From positions 1 through 64,000 of the forward strand of contig VGVM01000001.1 of NCBI GenBank assembly GCA_016874035.1: DNA of 64,000 bases. Reading direction: 5' to 3'. Below the pieces are notes generated by a model that was not told where the DNA came from, did not search any database, and was given only the letters and a program-made list of their open reading frames with translations. This stretch comes from Gemmatimonadota bacterium. GTDB taxonomy: Bacteria > Gemmatimonadota > Gemmatimonadetes > Gemmatimonadales > Gemmatimonadaceae. A program made the position numbers and the translations under genes. Below, in pieces: positions 58,371 through 64,000 of this stretch. Numbering within the stretch: the first letter of the stretch is position 1; every line of letters starts with the position of its first letter.

Positions 58371-59486
58371 TCAGCCGACGGTCTTGGCCACCCATTCGCC
58401 GACGTAGTACCCGACGATGGCCACGCCGAGCCCCACGGCGAACATGTCAATGCCGGAACGGAGCACGCCGCGGCCGGTGAACACGCTGCGCGCGGCGCCG
58501 ACCAGGAAGTGGCTCGCCATCGAAAGGCCGAACGACCACACGACCGCGGCCGTGCCCTCCGTCATCAGGAACGGCGCGACGGGAATCAGGGCGCCGATCG
58601 CCGTCGCCAGGCCGGTCACCCAGCCCTCGCGGAACGGCGACTGCTCGTGGCCACCGATCTTCAGTTCCTTCTGCACCTTCTCGGCCAGCATGCGCTCCGG
58701 GTCGCGCGCGACGTCGTCCGCGCGCGCACGGGCCATCGCGGGGTCCATCCCCTGCGCCTCGTAGATCAGCGCGAGTTCGTCGCGTTCGATCTCCGGCATG
58801 AGCGCGATCTCCTCGCGCTCCATCGCGATCTCGTTGGCATACACCTCCTGCTCGCTCTTCGCGGCGAGGTAGCCCGATGACCCCATGGACAGCGCGTCGG
58901 CGATCAGGCCCGCCACGCCGGCGACGATGATCAGGTGATGCTGCTCGGTGGCCGTTGCGCCGAGCACGCCGGCCACGAGCCCGAAGTTCGCCGTGAGGCC
59001 GTCGTTGAATCCATAGACGACGTTGCGCAGGAAGCCGCCGGATTCCGCCTGGTGCCAGGGTTCGCCCTCGCGCCCGGTCAGTCCGGCGATCTCGTGCGCG
59101 TGTTCCTTCGATTCACGCGCGAGCAGGAGCGATTCCTGCGAACCGGCGGCGCCCTTCGGCGTCTCGCGGTGCATGTCGAGGTAGCCCTTCACTTCGCGCC
59201 CCTCCTCCGCGAGGAGCATCGGGAGCAGGAAGTTCGGCCCGAACCGCCGTCCCAGGAACGCGAGCAGCCGCGTGCGGCCTGTTGGCGAGTGCCGCGGAAC
59301 GGTGCCGCCGTTGGCGCGGATCAGTTCCGCCCAGATCACCGTATGGCGGTCTTCGACATCGGCGAGCCGCACGAACACGTCACGGCGCTTCGCGTCCGGT
59401 TCCAGCGTCGCGAGAATGCGGTAGAGGTACGAGGCGTCGGCTTCGTCCTGCCAGTGGTGCCGGAAAGTGTCGAGGGGCGATTTCAC
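58371..59486 (-). CDS. Rubrerythrin-like/VIT1 fusion, membrane-bound ferritin-type metal transporter
   Basis: 371 residues. Residues about 1-140 form a ferritin-like four-helix domain with metal-ligand pattern DEADASYLYRILATLEPDAKRRDVFVRLADVEDRHTVIW and ESKEHAHEIAGL. Residues about 155-371 are a VIT1/CCC1 transporter: GGFLRNVVYGFNDGLTANFGLVAGVLGA, IIVAGVAGLIADALSMGSSGYLAAKSEQEVY, and four or five helices to the C-terminus. Such fusions export or store iron and manganese (the MbfA type). The ferritin domain likely oxidises or senses Fe(II) for the membrane part. It is divergent from the PDZ-protein gene. Confidence 0.9.
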   Translation of the reverse strand: MKSPLDTFRHHWQDEADASYLYRILATLEPDAKRRDVFVRLADVEDRHTVIWAELIRANGGTVPRHSPTGRTRLLAFLGRRFGPNFLLPMLLAEEGREVKGYLDMHRETPKGAAGSQESLLLARESKEHAHEIAGLTGREGEPWHQAESGGFLRNVVYGFNDGLTANFGLVAGVLGATATEQHHLIIVAGVAGLIADALSMGSSGYLAAKSEQEVYANEIAMEREEIALMPEIERDELALIYEAQGMDPAMARARADDVARDPERMLAEKVQKELKIGGHEQSPFREGWVTGLATAIGALIPVAPFLMTEGTAAVVWSFGLSMASHFLVGAARSVFTGRGVLRSGIDMFAVGLGVAIVGYYVGEWVAKTVG

Positions 59487-59621
59487 GCCGGAAATCTAGC
59501 GGTTTCGGCTGTCCGAACCGTTTCCGCTCGACACAGGCACCGGGGTGGCTGGGGTCGCGGGAAACCCTCGCGGGGCGTGCCGTGACTCACCTAGCGAACC
59601 CGCCAGATGAGGCGAAACCCC

Positions 59622-60728
59622 ATGCGAACTCGAATTGCCCTTTCCGCCGCCGCCGCGGTGCTCGCGGCCGCAACGCTTGATGCCCAGACCATCACGATTC
59701 CGCGTTCAGGCGGCACGTATTCCGTTGTCACCGGCGGAGACCCCGACCGCGCCATGCTCGGCATCTCGACGTCATCGAGCGGTCGGCGCGACACGCTCGG
59801 CTTGCTGGTCAGCTCGGTGACCGCGGGTGGTCCGGCGGAGAAGGCGGGCATCGAAGAGGGCAACCGCCTGGTGTCGATCAACGGCGTCAACCTCAAGCTT
59901 GCGCGCGACGACGCGGACGACGAGGCCATGCAGGGCGTCAACCAGAACCGGCTGACGCGAGAGATGCGGAAGGTGAAGGCCGGCGACGAAGTCACGCTCG
60001 AGGTGTGGTACAACGGGCGTTCGCGGCAAGTGAAGGTGAAGACCGTCGCCGCGTCGGACCTCGAACCGGCTCGGCGGGCGACGGTCACGGCCCGCGCCGA
60101 TGACCGTCCGGCGCTCGGGCTCTCGCTTTCGGCGACCGGAAGCCGTCGCGACACCGTTGGCGTGTTCGTTCAGTCGGTGAGCGAGGGTGGCCCGGCCGAC
60201 AAGGCCGGGATCATGGAAGGCGACCGCATCGCGAGCGTGAACGGCGTGGACCTGCGCGTGCCGCGCGAAGACGCCGGCGACATGGGCGTGTCGTCGTCGC
60301 GGATCGATCGCCTCCAGCGCGAGGTGCGCAAGATGAAGGTCGGCGATGCGGCCGAGCTGGTCGTGGTATCGAGCGGCCGTTCACGTACCGTGCGAGTCAC
60401 GACCGTGAAGGCCGCTGAGCTGCCGGCGGGGGACGGGTACGCGTTCGGATTCGGGAACGGGATGCTCCGGTTCAACGGTCCGGCGGGCGCGACCGTGATT
60501 CGCCCGGACATGCGCGCCATGCCGCGCATCAGCGAGGAGCTTGAGCGCGAATTGCCCCGCATCCGAGAGGAAATCGAGCGCGAAATGCCCCGCATCCGCG
60601 AGGAACTCGAACGGGAGCTTCCGCGCATCCGCCGGGAACTCAAGATCGAGCTGCCGCCTGCGCTGGAGGAACTGCGGATGAAGCGGGCGCCCGGCGTCAC
60701 GGTCCGGACAGTGAGAACGATCCTCTGA
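59622..60728 (+). CDS. Secreted double-PDZ protein with C-terminal 11-residue repeats
   Basis: About 368 residues. Signal peptide MRTRIALSAAAAVLAAATLDAQ; ATG 59622 is preferred since GAGG lies 9 bases upstream. Two PDZ domains follow (about 40-150 and 160-265): RDTLGLLVSSVTAGGPAEKAGIEEGNRLVSINGVNL and RDTVGVFVQSVSEGGPADKAGIMEGDRIASVNGVDL. The C-terminus holds four 11-residue repeats (RIREELERELP), predicted amphipathic helix. There is no protease domain, so it is probably an adaptor or chaperone for periplasmic or envelope proteins. Confidence 0.8.
   Translation: MRTRIALSAAAAVLAAATLDAQTITIPRSGGTYSVVTGGDPDRAMLGISTSSSGRRDTLGLLVSSVTAGGPAEKAGIEEGNRLVSINGVNLKLARDDADDEAMQGVNQNRLTREMRKVKAGDEVTLEVWYNGRSRQVKVKTVAASDLEPARRATVTARADDRPALGLSLSATGSRRDTVGVFVQSVSEGGPADKAGIMEGDRIASVNGVDLRVPREDAGDMGVSSSRIDRLQREVRKMKVGDAAELVVVSSGRSRTVRVTTVKAAELPAGDGYAFGFGNGMLRFNGPAGATVIRPDMRAMPRISEELERELPRIREEIEREMPRIREELERELPRIRRELKIELPPALEELRMKRAPGVTVRTVRTIL
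60525..60656 (+). repeat. Four tandem 33-base units in the PDZ-protein gene
   Basis: Units start at 60525, 60558, 60591 and 60624, each opening CGCATC and encoding R-I-[SR]-x-E-L/I-x-x-E-L/M-P. Third-base differences between units are common, so the repeat is older than the perfect phasin-tail repeat, and the protein sequence is what is conserved. Confidence 0.85.
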
Positions 60729-60744
60729 CCGGCCGGAGTCGGCG

Positions 60745-62823
60745 CTAGAACTCGATCTGGGTGCCCAGCTCAACCACGCGGTTCGGCGGCAGCTGGAAGA
60801 ATGCGGCCGCGCTGCGGGCGTTTCGCGCCATGAGTGCGAAGAGCCGCTTGCGCCAGATGTTCATCGTGACGCTTCCCGACTTCCACTTCTTGGCCGTGGG
60901 GATGAGTTCCTCGCGGCCGAGGTAGTAGCTGGTGTCGAGTGGCTTGGTCTTGATCCCGCGGGATCGCAACACGCCGAGAATCTCCTTGACGTCCGGCGAT
61001 TCCATGAATCCGTAGCGGGCCACCACGCGAACGAAGCCCTGGTCATGGCGCTCCAGCGACGCGATCCGCTCGCCGTCGGCCATGTAGGGGACCTCGCCGG
61101 TCTGGATCGAAAGCAGGATCACCTGCTCGTGCAGCACCTTGTTGTGCTTGAGGTGGTGCAGGAGGACGACGGGAGTACCGGCCGCTTCGGACGTCATGAA
61201 CACCGCGGTCCCGCGCACCCGAGGCGTGCTCTTGTCGCGGTTGAAGCTCTCGAGGAATGCGGTCAGCGGCATGCCGATCTCACGCAGGCGCGCGCGCAGG
61301 ATGTCGCGCCCGCGCTTCCACGTGGTCATCATCCCGTAGATCGCGATCGCGATCACCAGCGGCACCCAGCCGCCGTGGGCGACCTTGAGCAGGTTTGCCC
61401 CAAAGAAGGCGACGTCCACGGTGAGGAAGAGGACGGCCAACGCGAACACCCGCCACCGAGGCCAGTCCCAGCGGGCCGCCGCGATCACGACAAACAGGAT
61501 CGTCGTGCAAGTGAACGTCCCGGTGACCGCAATGCCGTATGCCGCGCCCAACGAACTCGAGCTCCGGAATCCGAGGACGACGAGGATGCACCCCACGGCG
61601 AGCGCCCAGTTCACCTCGGGGATGTAGACCTGGCCGAACTCGCGGGCGGACGTGTGTACGATCGTCACCCGCGGACTGTAACCCAGTTGGACGCACTGCT
61701 GCGTGACCGAGAATGCACCTGAGATCATGGCCTGCGATGCGATGACGGCCGCGGCCGTGGCCAACACCAGCAGCGCCGGGCGAAACGCCTCGGGCGCGAG
61801 CAGGTAGAACGGGTTGGTCACGGTGGACGGATCCCGCAGCACGAGCGCGCCCTGGCCGAAGTAGTTCAGCAGCAGGCACGGAAACACGAGGTAGAACCAG
61901 GCCAGTCGGATCGGGCGCTTGCCGAAATGCCCCATGTCGGCCACGAGCGCCTCGGCGCCGGTGACCGCCAGGACGACGCTGCCCATGAGTCCAAACGCGC
62001 GGAGGCCCTGTTCCTCGATCAGGCGAACGCCGTGCAGCGGGTTCAGCGCGGCCAGCACCTGGGGCGAGACCAGCATCTCACGCACGCCCAGCGCGGCAAG
62101 CGTGCCGAACCACAACAGCATCACGGGCCCGAACAACGCACCCACCCGAGCGGTGCCGTGCCGTTGAAAGAAGAAGAGCCCGGCAATGATCACCACGGTC
62201 AGCGGCACGATCGCCGCATGCAGCGCCGGCGTCACGACCGCCAGGCCCTCGACCGCGCTCAGCACCGACATCGCCGGCGTGATCGTCCCGTCTCCGTACA
62301 GCAGCGCCGCGCCGATCAACGCCACGCTGATCAACACCGCTCGACGATACGGGTGCGTCGTATCGCGACTCGTGATGAGCGCGAGGAGCGCGAGGATGCC
62401 GCCTTCGCCGCGGTTGTCGGCGCGCATGACGAACATGATGTACTTGATCGTGACGACGATCATCAACGACCAGACGATGAGCGAGAGCACGCCGAACACG
62501 TGGTCCGGGGAGGCCGTCAGCGCATGCTCGGGACGGAAGCTCTCGCGGAACGCATACAGCGGACTGGTTCCGATATCGCCGTATACGATGCCAAGTGCCG
62601 TGAGCATGAGCAGGCCCAGGCGACGGCCCGTCGGATTCGGGTCCACGTGCGGGCGCGGGGCCGGCACCGGAAACGCCGCGGTCGTGCCGCCCACGGGTGT
62701 GGGCGTGCCGCCGCCAGGCACGGCGGGGGCCGCGCTGCTCGCTCGGGCGTGGTTCGCGCCGGCTGGGTCTGTCTGATCCGGCGTCGGGGACGCCGGTGCG
62801 GGGTTGCCTTCGTCGGTGGCCAT
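60745..62823 (-). CDS. kup: Potassium transporter Kup
   Basis: 692 residues. K+/H+ symporter of the KUP/HAK/KT family in the inner membrane. After a 65-residue Pro/Ala-rich N-terminal extension, the core begins GLLMLTALGIVYGDIGTSPLYAFRESF, the diagnostic first helix, and continues with SLMIVVTIKYIMFVMRADNRGEGGILALLALI, YGDGTITPAMSVLSAVEGL and further helices. The C-terminal 200 residues are cytoplasmic (GTAVFMTSEAAGTPVVLLHHLKHNKVLHEQVILLS). The 65-residue extension is longer than in E. coli Kup. Confidence 0.95.
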   Translation of the reverse strand: MATDEGNPAPASPTPDQTDPAGANHARASSAAPAVPGGGTPTPVGGTTAAFPVPAPRPHVDPNPTGRRLGLLMLTALGIVYGDIGTSPLYAFRESFRPEHALTASPDHVFGVLSLIVWSLMIVVTIKYIMFVMRADNRGEGGILALLALITSRDTTHPYRRAVLISVALIGAALLYGDGTITPAMSVLSAVEGLAVVTPALHAAIVPLTVVIIAGLFFFQRHGTARVGALFGPVMLLWFGTLAALGVREMLVSPQVLAALNPLHGVRLIEEQGLRAFGLMGSVVLAVTGAEALVADMGHFGKRPIRLAWFYLVFPCLLLNYFGQGALVLRDPSTVTNPFYLLAPEAFRPALLVLATAAAVIASQAMISGAFSVTQQCVQLGYSPRVTIVHTSAREFGQVYIPEVNWALAVGCILVVLGFRSSSSLGAAYGIAVTGTFTCTTILFVVIAAARWDWPRWRVFALAVLFLTVDVAFFGANLLKVAHGGWVPLVIAIAIYGMMTTWKRGRDILRARLREIGMPLTAFLESFNRDKSTPRVRGTAVFMTSEAAGTPVVLLHHLKHNKVLHEQVILLSIQTGEVPYMADGERIASLERHDQGFVRVVARYGFMESPDVKEILGVLRSRGIKTKPLDTSYYLGREELIPTAKKWKSGSVTMNIWRKRLFALMARNARSAAAFFQLPPNRVVELGTQIEF

Positions 62824-62830
62824 CGGGCCG

Positions 62831-62867
62831 AAAACACAAAACGGGTCGCGGACAGTCCGCGACCCGT
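62831..62867 (-). terminator. Rho-independent terminator of the padR-like gene
   Basis: Reading the minus strand, ACGGGTCGCGGAC and GTCCGCGACCCGT form a 13-bp perfect stem around a single central base (62841-62867), followed by TTTGTGTTTT. It lies between the PadR-like gene and the kup start, so it keeps the regulator's transcript from entering kup. Confidence 0.85.
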
Positions 62868-62921
62868 CAGGGAATCTATGGGAGCACCGCCGCCGGTAAA
62901 GCGACTGGCCGCAGGCGCGCG

Positions 62922-63512
62922 CTAGGCCGGTCGCCTCAACGCCTCAATCTCGCCGGCCGCCCTCCGCAGGATTTCGACAACCTTCGCAATTGTTTCGGGC
63001 GCCGCCGGCTGCCGCATCGTGGCCTTCCAGTAAGCGCGGCCCAGGTCGCCCATCGCTTCGTGGGCCGGGCGCACGCCATCGCCGAAGATCGATGCGCCCA
63101 GGTCCGCCAGCCGGCCCAGGATGTCGTCAACAGTCACTTGATGCTCACTCAGGTAGGCGCGTCCGGCGTCGGTGATCGCGTACACCTTCCGACCGCCTTC
63201 GTCGGCCGACGTCGCGTAGCCCATTTCCTCGAGCATGGTGAGCGTCGGATACACCGTCCCGGGGCTTGGCGCGTACTGGCCGCCGGAGCGCTCCTCCAGG
63301 TCCTTGATGATCTCGTACCCGTGCCGCGGTTTCTCCGCGAGCAGGCGTAGGATTACGAGGCGCAGGTCTCCCTGGTCGAATGTCCGACCGCCGCGCCGGT
63401 GGCCGCGACCTCGCGCGGCGCCAAAGAACGGACCGAACTCGCTCTCCCACTTCCAGCCCCACGACCTGCCAGCACCCGCCTGCCAGCCGTCGCCGCATCC
63501 GCGACCCCACAT
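62922..63512 (-). CDS. PadR-family transcriptional regulator
   Basis: 196 residues. PadR winged helix: FDQGDLRLVILRLLAEKPRHGYEIIKDLEERSGGQYAPSPGTVYPTLTMLEEMGYATSADEGGRKVYAITDAGRAYLSEH; the GTVYPTLTMLEEMGYA motif is diagnostic. The C-terminal half is helical and probably dimerises. The first 45 residues are Gly/Trp-rich. GGGGGTG just upstream of ATG 63512 can serve as ribosome-binding site. The AT-rich dyads upstream (63531-63567) are the probable operator, so autoregulation is likely; the TonB-like gene is divergent across a 320-base gap. Confidence 0.9.
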   Translation of the reverse strand: MWGRGCGDGWQAGAGRSWGWKWESEFGPFFGAARGRGHRRGGRTFDQGDLRLVILRLLAEKPRHGYEIIKDLEERSGGQYAPSPGTVYPTLTMLEEMGYATSADEGGRKVYAITDAGRAYLSEHQVTVDDILGRLADLGASIFGDGVRPAHEAMGDLGRAYWKATMRQPAAPETIAKVVEILRRAAGEIEALRRPA

Positions 63513-63530
63513 CGTACACCCCCATAAAAA

Positions 63531-63567
63531 GACATATCTAAGATATATCGGTAAGATATATCGTCAA
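63531..63567. promoter_or_regulatory. Probable PadR operator, AT-rich tandem dyads
   Basis: ACATATCTAAGATATATCGGTAAGATATATCGTC contains the word AAGATATATCG twice, 15 bases apart, and the dyad ATATC-TAA-GATAT. It lies about 20 bases before the PadR-like start in otherwise GC-rich DNA. PadR proteins commonly bind AT-rich dyads with ATGT/ACAT ends in their own promoter. Confidence 0.6.
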
Positions 63568-63834
63568 GCGGCAAGGTGTCCGTCTTGCCAGGACCGGCGA
63601 GATCCAAACGACAATATTTTTCTTGTCGAGCTTCGGCGCCCTTGGCGATGCCGAATGGTCGTTTTTCGAACGGGGTCTCACCGGCGAAGCGCAAACCGAT
63701 GGACGCCCACCGAGTGTCCGAGTACGCACGACTCGCCCCCGACTTCGTTCGTGTCAGCACTGTGCGCTGGCGCGGACGCCCTGAGTAATTAATAATTGGC
63801 ATATCGGGGTCGAACCCCGGCTGCGATCAAGAGC
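63568..63834. other. Non-coding gap before the TonB-like gene
   Basis: About 270 bases with no convincing gene. The 70-residue ORF at 63576-63788 lacks coding character. The left part is relatively AT-rich (AATATTTTTCTTG around 63613) and the right part has TAATTAATAATTGG (63785-63798), a possible -10 region for the TonB-like gene, followed by a short stem CGGGGT-CGA-ACCCCG at 63805-63819. Confidence 0.4.
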
Positions 63835-64000
63835 ATGTTCGACGTCCTCCTCGAATCCAAGCACGTGCGACCGCCTCGCTCAATCGGGGCGACGATGGCG
63901 AGCGCCATCTTGCACGGCGGGCTCGTGCTCGGCTTGATCGGCAGCGGTACAGCCATCATCGCGCCGGATGTGGTCACCCCGATGTGGGAGCAGATCGCAC
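63835..64000 (+). CDS. Start of a TonB-like energy transducer, cut by the window edge
   Basis: The first 55 residues are visible: MFDVLLESKHVRPPRSIGATMASAILHGGLVLGLIGSGTAII. A short cytoplasmic segment, one membrane helix starting at about residue 20 and the His in the helix (LHGG) are typical of TonB proteins of Gemmatimonadota, which open MF[DN]VL-ESK. The C-terminal periplasmic domain would lie beyond the window, so the assignment is by N-terminus only. Confidence 0.55.
   Translation, partial: MFDVLLESKHVRPPRSIGATMASAILHGGLVLGLIGSGTAIIAPDVVTPMWEQIA

Noticed and set aside
63353-63802. A 149-residue minus-strand ORF spanning the PadR leader
   Set aside because: It covers the operator and the PadR start in another frame and shows no recognisable protein features.
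63805-63825. Possible tRNA T-arm (GGGGTCGAACCCCGG)
   Set aside because: The loop has five bases instead of seven (no TTCGANT), and no acceptor stem, D-arm or anticodon arm can be drawn around it.

Overview
The window is high-GC (about two thirds G+C by eye), densely packed bacterial chromosome. I infer a member of the Gemmatimonadota. The reasons are family-level: many secreted lipoproteins and beta-propellers, stand-alone proteins combining a carboxypeptidase-regulatory domain with a TonB-receptor plug, kinases with a zinc ribbon or a long C-terminal extension, PadR regulators, and a TonB-like protein beginning MFDVLLESK. No marker gene proves the phylum. I found no rRNA, tRNA, CRISPR array, IS element or prophage.

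Layout. 1-3.0 kb (minus): a partial unknown gene, an RNase HI-like protein lacking two catalytic acids, an M20 peptidase and a phasin-like protein with a Lys/Pro/Ala tail. 3.3-6.7 kb (plus): a class III CoA-transferase, a degenerate SGNH lipoprotein, and an ECF sigma factor with a small coupled partner, closed by a strong terminator. 6.8-18 kb: DinB-like protein, FkbM-like methyltransferase, dihydrolipoyl dehydrogenase (lpdA), a plug/TonB_C fusion, the 2-oxoglutarate dehydrogenase E2 subunit (sucB), a zinc alcohol dehydrogenase, small membrane and secreted proteins, and gyrA. 18-26 kb is the accessory island: a secreted propeller, a DUF1554-like secreted protein, and a translationally coupled four-gene minus-strand operon. 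That operon encodes an Ig-repeat lipoprotein with a cohesin-like end, a second cohesin-like lipoprotein, an IPT/TIG lipoprotein, and an Asp-box (BNR) propeller ending in a canonical two-repeat dockerin. Just upstream lies a scar where the 3' end of an Omp85-type gene meets the 3' end of an RND-pump gene. 26.4-33.9 kb (plus): threonine dehydratase, a REC-GAF-GGDEF regulator, a zinc-ribbon Ser/Thr kinase, M1 aminopeptidase, a retropepsin-like secreted protein and a saccharopine-dehydrogenase-like protein.

34-46 kb: PBP4-type DD-peptidase (dacB), a NagX-like acyltransferase, an alpha/beta hydrolase, a DUF305 / LVIVD lipoprotein pair, then the caa3-type cytochrome oxidase operon (minus). 46-54.7 kb: an aspartase fused to a cyclic-nucleotide-binding domain, a GT4 glycosyltransferase coupled to a DUF2334 deacetylase, a Tat-exported asparaginase-family protein, a Ser/Thr kinase cut by an in-frame amber codon, and a chemoreceptor. 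54.8-64 kb: leuS, a polysaccharide deacetylase, a ferritin-like/VIT1 fusion, a double-PDZ protein, the Kup potassium transporter, a PadR regulator and the start of a TonB-like gene.

Two kinds of repetitive intergenic DNA stand out. One is a pair of palindromic arrays with exact 7-base periodicity (10736-10805 and 30039-30108). The other is a 145-178 bp imperfect palindromic element present in three copies (18076-18220, 33873-34050, 34051-34210). Most gene pairs on one strand overlap by 1-4 bases, so translational coupling is common. Domain calls come from reading motifs in the translations; no database search was run.
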